Part shown: positions 34,902-42,624 of the stretch, in pieces
How positions within the stretch are numbered: the first letter of the stretch is position 1
Layout: each line of letters begins with the position of its first letter
NCBI RefSeq assembly: GCF_027484945.1
Contig: NZ_JAIXRZ010000013.1
Location: 20,249-84,248 of the forward strand
DNA from: Flavobacterium sp.
GTDB taxonomy: Bacteria; Bacteroidota; Bacteroidia; Flavobacteriales; Flavobacteriaceae
Direction of reading: 5' to 3'
Length of the DNA: 64,000 nt
Notes under the pieces: generated by a model
Seen by the model: only the letters and a program-made list of their open reading frames with translations
Told to the model about the DNA's origin: nothing
Databases searched by the model: none
Made by a program: the position numbers and the translations under genes

Positions 34902-35008
34902 TGTCTCAATTTAATTACTGTCTCAAAAAAATATCAAAAACAGGCGCCGACATATAGGTTTTCCGCTGTATGTTAGCCTCAACGAAATTCAAAGGATAAA
35001 ATTGAGAC
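34902..35008 (+). promoter_or_regulatory. candidate resolution site of the serine recombinase
   Basis: TGTCTCAATTT (34902) is an inverted match of AAATTGAGACA (34998). A further half-site TGTCTCAAAA lies at 34919. The set lies just upstream of the resolvase gene, where res or inversion sites usually are. This is a position-based inference. Confidence 0.4.
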
Positions 35009-35011
35009 ATT

Positions 35012-35656
35012 ATGATAAAAGCAGTAATCTATTCCAGAGTGAGTTCTGAAGGCAATCGTCAGGACACCGAAAGACAAACAAATGAACTTATTGAGTATGC
35101 AAACAAAATGGGTTACAAACTCGTTGAGGTATATGAAGAAAAAGTTAGTGGTTATAAGAAAAATGAAGACCGACCAATATTCTCAAAGATGTTAGAAGAG
35201 ATTGAAAAGGGTGCAATTGATAAAGTATTAGTATGGGAATTAAGTAGAATTGGTCGTTCGGTAATTCAGTCCTTGCAGAACATTCAACTATTGACAGATA
35301 AAAAAGTATCTATTTACATTAAAAATTTCAACTTGGAAACATTGAACGATGATAAAACCCCCAATTCATTATCTATGTTTATGGTTCAGATTTTGTTTAG
35401 TGTTGCTAATATGGAAGCACAACTAACTAAAAGCAGGATGGTTTCCGGCTATCGTAATCATATTAATAATGGCGGTAAAGTGGGAAGAAAATCAGGTTCT
35501 ATTGAAACCGAGGAAGAAACAATCCAAAAACATTCGGATGTTTTGAAATTATTAAAAAAGAAATTATCAATCCGGCAAATATCCGGGCTAACAAATAAAT
35601 CAACAAACACCGTCTTGAAAGTGAAATCAACCGCACATAAACTTCAAATGATATGA
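35012..35656 (+). CDS. serine recombinase (resolvase/invertase family)
   Basis: 214 residues. The catalytic domain shows AVIYSRVSSEGN with the nucleophile Ser (residue 8 or close by), RQTNELIEYA, VWELSRIGRS with the conserved Arg residues, and MEAQLTKSRMVSGYRN on the E helix. A short C-terminal HTH follows (LSIRQISGLTNKSTNTVLKVK). The size is that of a small resolvase, not a large serine integrase. It may resolve or invert part of the island. The next frame overlaps its stop by 4 bases. Confidence 0.9.
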   Translation: MIKAVIYSRVSSEGNRQDTERQTNELIEYANKMGYKLVEVYEEKVSGYKKNEDRPIFSKMLEEIEKGAIDKVLVWELSRIGRSVIQSLQNIQLLTDKKVSIYIKNFNLETLNDDKTPNSLSMFMVQILFSVANMEAQLTKSRMVSGYRNHINNGGKVGRKSGSIETEEETIQKHSDVLKLLKKKLSIRQISGLTNKSTNTVLKVKSTAHKLQMI

Positions 35657-36000
35657 TTGACCAACCTATATCTATTTCAAAAGTTTATGTCCTATTAAAT
35701 AAAGTATTGAATACTTTAATAAAAAGAAAGTTTGGTAAACATTATTCCATTCGATTAAACTCATTAACTTTTATTTCTAACCGAAGTAATGTAAATTATT
35801 TTCTAACTTCTTCAGAGAAAATCACTATAAAATCATTAAAACCCATTCATTTGAATGAACTACTATTGATTAAAGAGTTTTTATTGTTTAATATCAATAC
35901 TGCATTGTTATGTATAGATACAGTATATTATATTGAAGTTGTGGAGCTTGACCTTAAAATAGCAACAACCAATAATTATTTATTTATTAAACAATTTTAA
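35653..36000 (+). CDS. hypothetical protein coupled to the resolvase
   Basis: 115 residues starting ATG inside the resolvase stop (ATGA overlap), so translation is likely coupled. It is mixed hydrophobic and basic at the start, with no signal peptide. I recognise no family. It could be an accessory factor of the resolvase, judged by the coupling only. The gap after it (36001-36224) shows nothing I can support. Confidence 0.55.
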   Translation: MIDQPISISKVYVLLNKVLNTLIKRKFGKHYSIRLNSLTFISNRSNVNYFLTSSEKITIKSLKPIHLNELLLIKEFLLFNINTALLCIDTVYYIEVVELDLKIATTNNYLFIKQF

Positions 36001-36224
36001 TAAAAAAGACTATATTTGAAATAAATAATGCGATACAAACTTTCGCCAATCTACCCAATTTTGGGGTGATAAGTCGGACTTTGTCAGGCGTATATACTAG
36101 TTGGTTGCTATTTTATCCTAAAAATGACGATTCATCCTAGAAAATCAACATTTAAGAATAATTTATTTAAAAAGAATATTCAAAATTCAGAAGTTTGAAC
36201 TTTGTAAACTCTAAAAAATAAAAA

Positions 36225-36980
36225 ATGACTTTAAAAAACAATTCATTAGGAATAAATAGTATTTTAATAGCAATTTCTACATCATTAATTTCAATAATTT
36301 TGCACGAATCAGCGCATTATTTAATTGCAGAATATTTTAATTTGAATCCTGAACTGCATCATAATTATGTTAAACCTTTAATTGAACCATCAGAAAAACA
36401 ATTAATGTTAATTGCTTTAGCAGGACCAACTTTCTCATTAATAATTGGAATATTGATTCTTTTTATATCTATAAAACTTATTAAACCATCTTTAATGAAA
36501 CTTTTTTTATTATGGTTTGGTATGAGTAATATTCTAAATTTTTTGGGTTATATGTTAATTGCTCCATTTATAAAAGATGGTGATACTGGTCGAGTTTTTA
36601 ATTACTTTAAAATGCCATTTTTCATTTCAATAATTATTGCAGTTATCACATTTCTAATTACAAAAAAATTATTCCAATATTTATCTAAAGAGTTTATATT
36701 CTATAAAAATGAAGAACTATTTGATAAAAAAGAGTGTCAAAAACAACTATTAATTTTTCCAATCATTTTTTTAATTATTGGAGTATCATTACTTAATTTA
36801 CCAATTGCTGTTTGGTTTAGTTTATTGCCTACTGTTTTTGTACCTATGACTTATTTAAGTACATTAAGATTATATAAAAAGATGGAAATAATTGACGCAG
36901 AAATAACTATAAATAAAATCTCGATTACATTATTAATTTTAACGACATTAGTTATTATAATATTTAGAAATTTAATATAA
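36225..36980 (+). CDS. M50-like membrane metalloprotease, unknown
   Basis: 251 residues with about six membrane helices. The first helix carries ILHESAHYL, an HExxH zinc motif at residues 27-31. A second helix has LIALAGPTFSLIIG, like the AGP element of M50 site-2 proteases. FIKDGDTGRVFNY near residue 118 could supply the third ligand Asp. M50 enzymes cut within membranes and often release a regulator or mature a peptide. The substrate is unknown. The gene is strongly AT-rich and is followed at once by a cassette-like palindrome. Confidence 0.65.
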   Translation: MTLKNNSLGINSILIAISTSLISIILHESAHYLIAEYFNLNPELHHNYVKPLIEPSEKQLMLIALAGPTFSLIIGILILFISIKLIKPSLMKLFLLWFGMSNILNFLGYMLIAPFIKDGDTGRVFNYFKMPFFISIIIAVITFLITKKLFQYLSKEFIFYKNEELFDKKECQKQLLIFPIIFLIIGVSLLNLPIAVWFSLLPTVFVPMTYLSTLRLYKKMEIIDAEITINKISITLLILTTLVIIIFRNLI

Positions 36981-36985
36981 AAAAC

Positions 36986-37124
36986 AGCTACCAACACAGG
37001 TTTTAGGCTATTGCGGGTTTTGGGCTTAATTTAAAGTTTCTTTTGAATCTTTGAAGTCAGTGCAAAACCGAAAGTTAAGGTTTATTTAATCCGCAACAGA
37101 CGTAAAGCCTGGGAACGTTAGGCG
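36986..37124 (+). repeat. large imperfect palindrome, attC/cassette-like
   Basis: The left arm (36986-37016, with CCAACACAGG and CTATTGCGG) pairs with the right arm (37091-37124, CCGCAACAGACG ... GCCTGGGAACGTTAGGCG). GTTAGGC fits the R' core GTTRRRY of integron attC sites. From memory, similar long palindromes flank small unknown genes in many Bacteroidota. No integron integrase is in the window. Confidence 0.45.
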
Positions 37125-37187
37125 TCAGTTTACGAGAAATGAACACAAAAAATTAATATCAAATCAATAACAAATAAAAAAAACATT

Positions 37188-37568
37188 ATGAAAACAAAAA
37201 TCTTTTTTTTCTTGACTTTACTAATTATTACTATTAGTTGTAACAAAAGTGAAGAAGTTACGATTTCGCCAAATACTAATGGAAATTATACCGGAATTTT
37301 TGAACGAAATGGAAATAGTTCAAATGTACAATTGAATTTAATAAATGGTTCGTTTAATGGACAAAGCGCCATTCAAAAATTTCCAGCACTTTGTAATGGA
37401 ACCTATTTGATTTCAGGCAACACAATAACTTTTGATAGTAATTGCGCGTGGACTGCTGATTTTGACTGGACATTAATCCTAAACGGGCAATGGAACTACA
37501 ATATGAATGGCAACGTTTTGATATTGACAAAATCAAATGGGGATAAATATACACTTACTCAACAATAA
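37188..37568 (+). CDS. small lipoprotein
   Basis: 126 residues with a lipoprotein signal (KTKIFFFLTLLIITISC). The mature part is beta-rich (NGNYTGIFERNGNSSNVQLNL ... WNYNMNGNVLILTKSNGDKYTL), like small lipocalin- or META-like domains. Its function is unknown. It is the first gene behind the cassette-like palindrome. Confidence 0.65.
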   Translation: MKTKIFFFLTLLIITISCNKSEEVTISPNTNGNYTGIFERNGNSSNVQLNLINGSFNGQSAIQKFPALCNGTYLISGNTITFDSNCAWTADFDWTLILNGQWNYNMNGNVLILTKSNGDKYTLTQQ

Positions 37569-37591
37569 CATTAAAATTAAAATACATTATT

Positions 37592-37876
37592 ATGGAAACA
37601 AAAAGAAATCGACATAGAATATTAATTGCAAGTTTGCTTTTAGTGGCAATTATATTAATAACTGTTTTTTGGCTTACGGGCAAAAATGTGAATGTATATC
37701 AGGCAAGTTTTGTTGGTGCTATTTTTGAAATTATCTGGCTACCAATGATACTTTTTACATTTATATTGCCATTAGTATGTATCTATTTTTGGAGCTCTGA
37801 AAGGTGGAGTTATAAATCACCATTTCTATATTTAACAATTGCATCCTCGCTATCTTTAAATTTGTTTCTTTTCTAA
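37592..37876 (+). CDS. small membrane protein
   Basis: 94 residues with three hydrophobic segments (ILIASLLLVAIILITVFWL, FEIIWLPMILFTFILPLVCIYFW, FLYLTIASSLSLNLFLF). It starts 23 bases after the lipoprotein gene, so the two are probably co-transcribed. No family is recognised. The 332 bases after it hold only the terminator of the next minus-strand gene. Confidence 0.6.
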   Translation: METKRNRHRILIASLLLVAIILITVFWLTGKNVNVYQASFVGAIFEIIWLPMILFTFILPLVCIYFWSSERWSYKSPFLYLTIASSLSLNLFLF

Positions 37877-38151
37877 AAAGGGAAAATTGCTTGATAGTTT
37901 GTTTAACAGACTAATACTTAAAAAGCACAACTAATATAAAGAATTAAACTTATTCTTTAAATAATTGTAGAAATGAAACGTCAAATATAAAAAAGTAGAT
38001 GCCTAATTACAAATTTGGCATTATACCTGTGCAGAATGGAGTAAAGGGACTTTTTTGGTGAAAACAGGCTCGTAATATAATGATACACAATAATAAGATA
38101 TTAAATACAAAAAAAAACAATAAAGAATTAAAGAGCATTTTATTTAAGTTA

Positions 38152-38181
38152 AAAACCACAGTTCAAAAGCTGTGGTTTTTT
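38152..38181. terminator. bidirectional terminator
   Basis: AAAACCACAG and CTGTGGTTTT form a perfect 10-bp stem with an 8-base loop and T runs on both strands. It lies past the stop of the minus-strand gene at 38209. Confidence 0.8.
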
Positions 38182-38208
38182 TATAACCTAATGTTATTTG
38201 TCTAGAGG

Positions 38209-38682
38209 TTAAAAAGGTAATTCCGTATTTCTTTTAATATCTCCAAACACCTCTGTTTTAGGTTCATATTGTTGGTAATACTCCCTCTCAAAAGCCAATT
38301 CAAATTCATATTCTTTTTGCTCTTTAGTTCCAATACTAATCTCAAGGTAGGGAACTATTTTTTTGGCCCTTGCTTTAAATTCAATTTCATTTAGTTTTGC
38401 TTTAGTTTCCATTACGAATGATAAAACAATAATATCCTTATTTGGAGTAAAATCATAAAATCCGGAGGGACTCAATTTGCTCCACCATTCACGGTTGGAA
38501 GATTGACCTACTAATCCTGTTTTGGAATTGGATAATCTTTTATAGAACTCACTAACACTATTAACTCTTCGGTAAAATGTTTCGGTTGAAAAGGTAATTG
38601 TCGCAACATACCAATACCTATTTTCTTTTTGTTCTTTTATTTCACGAAGTAATGACTTTATCTTCTGTTGTAGCTTATTCAT
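38209..38682 (-). CDS. hypothetical protein ending in ELPF
   Basis: 157 residues. A basic N-terminal coiled-coil-like start (NKLQQKIKSLLREIKEQKENR) precedes a region rich in Phe and Tyr. The C-terminus reads GDIKRNTELPF. The last residues resemble the tip of single-stranded DNA-binding protein, as in DMPF of the ssb gene at 59429. The neighbouring island gene at 38812 also ends in ELPF. I recognise no family. Confidence 0.6.
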   Translation of the reverse strand: MNKLQQKIKSLLREIKEQKENRYWYVATITFSTETFYRRVNSVSEFYKRLSNSKTGLVGQSSNREWWSKLSPSGFYDFTPNKDIIVLSFVMETKAKLNEIEFKARAKKIVPYLEISIGTKEQKEYEFELAFEREYYQQYEPKTEVFGDIKRNTELPF

Positions 38683-38811
38683 AAATATTGATTGATTGTT
38701 GTAATGGGGATAATCCCCCAGACCTGTTTTAGACCGATTTTAGTTTATTACTTTAATATTACTAGCGGTGTTTCCCAGCAAAAAAGGTCAGTATTCACCC
38801 CATTAAAGGTA

Positions 38812-39429
38812 TTAAAATGGTAGTTCTACACTCTTTAACATACGCATTTGTTGAGGGAAGTCAAGGATGTTATCCCCATTTTCAATATCAAATACTACCA
38901 ATTCCATTGGGAAAAAGGACATTATTTGTAGTTCTAATGCATTAACATATTTTTCCAAATCTGATAATCTTTTTTTGGTAAACTGTTTGGTGTTCGCATA
39001 ATATATAAAACAGGATTCTATCATATCCTGAATATCCATAATTTCTATTCCAACATCTTCTGAAACTTGATAAAAATGGATGTGAAGATTGGGGTATTTA
39101 GCTTTTTTGTTATATTGAACTTCCGGTTTTACAAAAGTTATCTTATCTATTAGTTTGGATTTATTCTCCTCAACAATTTTTTTAATTCCATCAATTCTAA
39201 AATAATTCATAATTGTAAATTTATCAGTTGGATTGATTGTTACCGTCCAATGTTTTAATCGCAGAGGAAATTCAATCTTGCTTTCAACAATTTTTAACTC
39301 TTCTAACCTGTTATACAGCTTAAGGCAATTGTCCCGCTGTTGTGGAAATTCACAATCCACCTCTATTGAAATTAATCCTTCTCCGTCTGATTTACATCCA
39401 AATCCAAATAATGGCTTTAACTTTTTCAT
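38812..39429 (-). CDS. hypothetical protein ending in ELPF
   Basis: 205 residues, soluble. GFGCKSDGEGLISIEVDCEFP opens the protein, and PNLHIHFYQVSEDVGIEIMD is a middle landmark. It ends MRMLKSVELPF. It shares the terminal ELPF with the gene at 38209, transcribed in the same direction 130 bases downstream. There is otherwise no clear similarity between the two. The function is unknown. Confidence 0.6.
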   Translation of the reverse strand: MKKLKPLFGFGCKSDGEGLISIEVDCEFPQQRDNCLKLYNRLEELKIVESKIEFPLRLKHWTVTINPTDKFTIMNYFRIDGIKKIVEENKSKLIDKITFVKPEVQYNKKAKYPNLHIHFYQVSEDVGIEIMDIQDMIESCFIYYANTKQFTKKRLSDLEKYVNALELQIMSFFPMELVVFDIENGDNILDFPQQMRMLKSVELPF

Positions 39430-39600
39430 AATACTCTTTTATTATAAGTATTCGTAAAAATGGGAAAAGTCATTTTTTGACTAAATTTTTCTATAAATTT
39501 TTTTAAGTTTTGACCCAATATTTTTTTAAATAGAGTTCTAATATATTAATTTTTTGAGTTGATGTTTATAAGCAATATTATCACCCATATATAATTAGGT

Positions 39601-39672
39601 TAGGGAAGGGGCTACTTATGGAAGGATACCCCCAGCGGGGGGAGGACTATCCCCATAGGGAGTATGGTATTT
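39601..39672. other. G/C-rich hairpin cluster
   Basis: In an otherwise AT-rich stretch, CCCCC AGC GGGGG forms one short hairpin (39629-39641) and ATCCC CAT AGGGA another just after it. No protein-coding frame is convincing here, since the frame that runs through it only gains residues upstream of a better ATG at 39726. It could be a structured leader or an origin-like site; no function can be assigned. Confidence 0.35.
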
Positions 39673-39693
39673 GGTATGTATGCTTTTTATTAT

Positions 39694-39719
39694 TACATTG
39701 CATAAAATTAATTAATGTA
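39694..39719 (+). promoter_or_regulatory. inverted repeat TACATT-N14-AATGTA
   Basis: The same layout (TGCATT-N14-AATGTA, then TAGATxTG) recurs at 40254-40288. In this copy the TAGATATG box contains the ATG of the following gene, so a regulator site fits better than a simple promoter. Confidence 0.45.
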
Positions 39720-39725
39720 TTAGAT

Positions 39726-40175
39726 ATGAAAAAAGGGAATAGAAAAGAATTTGATTTTAGAGGTTACGGGTTTGATTCTTCATCTTCAAGCATACCATTT
39801 ATTATTCCATTAACCACGATTGCTTTTAATGAATTTTGTAATAACAATAAACAAGTTCTTGAAACTTATAACTTTTGGAAAGAAAAGATTGATGAACTTC
39901 ATTATAGATTAAATTACACCTATAAATTATCGGTTGTAAAGAATAGAGATGCAAATAAAAGTATATTGGCAAGAGTTAAATGGCAATATAAATATAAAGG
40001 AGAATATAGAAAACCTGCTTATATAGGAGTTTATATAGGTTCATTAAAAGATTTTCCAAAGGGACTAGATGAAATCAATATAAATGAAGTAGCAAAAATG
40101 AAAATTGAAGAGTATTTTACCAATAAAATACCACTACTATTCAAGGATATTAATGGAAATGAATATCAATTATAA
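39726..40175 (+). CDS. hypothetical island protein
   Basis: 149 residues from ATG 39726 (KKGNRKEFDFRGYGFD). The longer frame from 39618 would translate the GC-rich hairpins and is less likely. It is basic and aromatic, with WQYKYKGEYRKPAYIGVYIGSLKDFPKG in the second half. I recognise no family. A terminator follows 25 bases after the stop. Confidence 0.55.
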   Translation: MKKGNRKEFDFRGYGFDSSSSSIPFIIPLTTIAFNEFCNNNKQVLETYNFWKEKIDELHYRLNYTYKLSVVKNRDANKSILARVKWQYKYKGEYRKPAYIGVYIGSLKDFPKGLDEININEVAKMKIEEYFTNKIPLLFKDINGNEYQL

Positions 40176-40200
40176 AATAATTCAATAATTAATTATACTT

Positions 40201-40226
40201 AAACCGCTGTAATTCAGCGGTTTTTT
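40201..40226 (+). terminator. terminator of the gene at 39726
   Basis: AAACCGCTG pairs perfectly with CAGCGGTTT around a 5-base loop, with six T residues. Confidence 0.85.
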
Positions 40227-40253
40227 AATTTTATGAAAAAATAATTTCATTAC

Positions 40254-40288
40254 TGCATTGCATATTAAAATAGAATGTACTAGATTTG
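40254..40288 (+). promoter_or_regulatory. promoter with overlapping inverted repeat, ParB-methyltransferase operon
   Basis: TTG at 40258, 20 bases, then TAGATTTG at 40281 is a full Bacteroidota promoter. TGCATT-N14-AATGTA lies across its spacer, so a bound regulator would block it. The operon's first ATG is about 200 bases downstream, leaving a long leader. Confidence 0.55.
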
Positions 40289-40384
40289 TACCCGAATAGC
40301 AATACAAACAAAGTTTAGTTATTTAAGTTCTTTAAAATATGACTTTATAATTTTTAGATTTAATTATTATTCTATAATAAATCT

Positions 40385-40480
40385 ATGGACGAAAGAGCCG
40401 TCCTTAAACCCTGTCTTCAGTGAGGACTAACACTTCAAAAACCCGTTTCAACCAGTCGTAAAGGTTCATTTTTTAACTCT
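40385..40480 (+). promoter_or_regulatory. structured leader of the ParB-methyltransferase gene
   Basis: GGACG pairs with CGTCC in a small hairpin (40387-40402), while the same CCGTCCT can pair with AGGAC at 40422-40426, giving two exclusive folds. The last part (ACCCGTTTCAACC ... GTAAAGG ... ATTTTTT ... CTCTAAAA) resembles the leader of the next gene at 41960-42018. Confidence 0.4.
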
Positions 40481-40493
40481 AAAATCTGAACTA

Positions 40494-41948
40494 ATGAAAA
40501 CAATTTTTGACCAAAGTGTGGTAAGTGTAGCCACCGAAAAATTACACAAAAACGAATTCTTAAATTCAATTTATCTTGTTCCTGAAAACTATGATGTAAT
40601 TAAAAACAACATCAAAGAGTTTGGACTTCTTACCCCATTATTAGTGGATGAAAACTATTGTGTTATTTCAGGTAATCTTCGCCTTCAAATTGCAATAGAT
40701 TTAAAGATGGGAGAAGTTCCTGTGGTATTTGTATCCACACCAACTGAAAAAAGTGATGTTATCGCATTAGCTACAAATCATTTTAGAAAAAAATCTTGTA
40801 TTGAGATTCTTCGTGAGATTGACTTTTATGCAAAGTATTATTCTATTAAACCAGGAGACAGAACTGATATCAATCCTGAACTAAAATTAGCGAAGGTTGA
40901 AAAGGATTTGGCTTATAAAGAATTGGGGACTTATAAAGTAAGAAAATTAAAATCTATCCAAACATTAGGTGCTCAACTTTATGGTAATGATTCAACTAAA
41001 GTGGATGAATTATTATTAAAGGTGGATAAGGGAGCATTAACTTTAAATAAAGTTGAGGAGAGATTAAATAATGAAATCATTAAAAAGACAAATAATGATG
41101 TAGTTCCAAAGGTTTATGATTTTATTACAGAGAAGGTTAAAATATATAATCATACTTGTGAAGTAATGTATGAACTTGAAAATAATTCAATCAATACGAT
41201 TGTAGTTTCCCCTCCATATTTTGGAATGTTTGATTATGGTACCGGTAAAACTCAACTTGGATTTGAAAAGGATGTTGAAGAGTTCGTGGATAAATTGGTT
41301 TCTATTTTCAAAGAAGCATTTAGAGTATTAAAAGAGGATGGTTCCTTGTTTGTTAATTTGAATGATTGTGTTAGAGAAGGGCAATACCAATGCGTACCTG
41401 AATTGTTTTTGATTAAAATGATTCAAACGGGTTTATGGAGATATAACGATAAATTAATGTGGTTGAAAAATAATAGTCAATATACTTTTGGAGATAGAAG
41501 TGTTAGAAATTTTGAACCAATATTTCACTTTACAAAATCAGCAAATCACTATTATGATTCCACTTGGTTAGAATCATTTGTTGATGAAAAAAATGATATT
41601 TCGTTTGGAACTACAGGAATTAAGCCAAAAATTATTTCTGCAATTGATTTTAGAGATGGGGTTCTTCAATCTAATGGTTCTAACACATTAGAGTTAAGAA
41701 GAAAATGTGCAGAAAAAGGCTTTTTTATGGAACACTCTTGTACGTTTCCAATTGATTTGCCATTAATCTGTGTACTTTCAACAACAAGACCAGGCGATAC
41801 CGTTTTGGACTTGTTTAATGGAACTGCAACAACCGGAGAAGTTTGTGTTCTTACAGATAGAAAATATGTTGGATATGAATTGAATCCTCAATTTGTAATG
41901 GCTTCAGAGGTTAGATTGTCAAATTATGAATTAGGTCAAGTAGCATAA
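40494..41948 (+). CDS. ParB N-terminal domain fused to a DNA methyltransferase
   Basis: 484 residues. Residues 1-110 are a ParB/Srx-like domain (IKEFGLLTPLLVDENYCVISGNLRLQIAIDLKMGEVPVVF). From about 215 comes an amino-methyltransferase of the N4-cytosine or N6-adenine type: motif IV SPPY at 239-242 (VVSPPYFGMFDYG), and motif I VLDLFNGTATTG at 437-448, near the C-terminus. The order IV then I is the beta class. FPIDLPLICVLSTTRPGDTVLDL is typical of this group. No restriction nuclease lies beside it, so it may be an orphan methylase for regulation or for protection against host restriction. The gene is AT-rich like the rest of the island. Confidence 0.9.
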   Translation: MKTIFDQSVVSVATEKLHKNEFLNSIYLVPENYDVIKNNIKEFGLLTPLLVDENYCVISGNLRLQIAIDLKMGEVPVVFVSTPTEKSDVIALATNHFRKKSCIEILREIDFYAKYYSIKPGDRTDINPELKLAKVEKDLAYKELGTYKVRKLKSIQTLGAQLYGNDSTKVDELLLKVDKGALTLNKVEERLNNEIIKKTNNDVVPKVYDFITEKVKIYNHTCEVMYELENNSINTIVVSPPYFGMFDYGTGKTQLGFEKDVEEFVDKLVSIFKEAFRVLKEDGSLFVNLNDCVREGQYQCVPELFLIKMIQTGLWRYNDKLMWLKNNSQYTFGDRSVRNFEPIFHFTKSANHYYDSTWLESFVDEKNDISFGTTGIKPKIISAIDFRDGVLQSNGSNTLELRRKCAEKGFFMEHSCTFPIDLPLICVLSTTRPGDTVLDLFNGTATTGEVCVLTDRKYVGYELNPQFVMASEVRLSNYELGQVA

Positions 41949-41959
41949 TTTGTTTTATT

Positions 41960-42018
41960 CGAGGAAACCGATTAAACCCCGCATTTGGTAAGGCGTATTT
42001 TACCTCTAAAAATTTAGA
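41960..42018 (+). promoter_or_regulatory. leader of the shortened ParB gene, similar to the upstream leader
   Basis: ACCGATTAAACCC ... GTAAGGCG ... ATTTTACCTCTAAAA follows the same order of blocks as 40440-40490. GAGG near 41961 can pair with CCTC near 42002. It lies in the 73-base gap between the two ParB genes. Confidence 0.35.
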
Positions 42019-42021
42019 GAT

Positions 42022-42624
42022 ATGATAAACAATAATGTAATATGGGTTAATACTTCAAGTTTAATTTTTAATCCTTTATGGGTTGATAAAACAATAAATA
42101 ATAGTTGGGAATATTCTTGTTTAATGACTGAAGTGTCAGTTTATGGAATTCAACTACCAATAGAAGTATCAGTAGATAATGTTGTTATAAACGGTAATAA
42201 AAGATTAAAAATTGCAATTGACTTGAAGATGGAAAAAGTCCCGATAATTCTTTATCAAGATGATAAATTAAATGATTTAATCACTTCATCTTTTAAACCC
42301 TCAGATTTAGTTAAGATACTTGAAGTTTTTGACTCTAAATATGGATTAAAATACTCTACAAGATATAATAAAAAAAAGTTGCCTAAAGTTATAATTTCAT
42401 TAAGATTATTTTTAATAGGAAGTAATGAAAGGATAAGTCAAATATATCAACTTAAAGAATATTCGAAACAGGTTAGAAAATCCTATTCTTTTGAAACAAA
42501 TGAAATATGGGACCAACTTGATAGTTTTAATATTTCATTAGATGAGGGAATTGAAAGAATGAAAGATTTATTTGAAAGAAAGACAACAATTAATTTTTCT
42601 TTAGAAAATAAAATGGTCGCTTAA
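42022..42624 (+). CDS. ParB-like domain protein, shortened paralogue
   Basis: 200 residues. VYGIQLPIEVSVDNVVINGNKRLKIAIDLKMEKVPIILY aligns clearly with the ParB domain of the preceding gene (both keep the pattern VI-GN-RL-IAIDLKM--VP). There is no methyltransferase part after it. The C-terminal half is helical and basic. The Arg of the usual GxxR ParB box is kept as GNKRL. It probably arose by partial duplication. Its stop overlaps the convergent integrase stop by 4 bases. A regulatory or partition role is possible but not shown. Confidence 0.7.
   Translation: MINNNVIWVNTSSLIFNPLWVDKTINNSWEYSCLMTEVSVYGIQLPIEVSVDNVVINGNKRLKIAIDLKMEKVPIILYQDDKLNDLITSSFKPSDLVKILEVFDSKYGLKYSTRYNKKKLPKVIISLRLFLIGSNERISQIYQLKEYSKQVRKSYSFETNEIWDQLDSFNISLDEGIERMKDLFERKTTINFSLENKMVA

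Noticed and set aside
38740..38770. TAATATTAC, the nick nonamer of rolling-circle Rep proteins
   Set aside because: No Rep gene and no stem-loop around it; expected by chance in AT-rich DNA.
39618..39725. Longer N-terminus for the gene at 39726
   Set aside because: It would translate the GC-rich hairpin cluster into an unlikely peptide; the ATG at 39726 gives a typical basic start.
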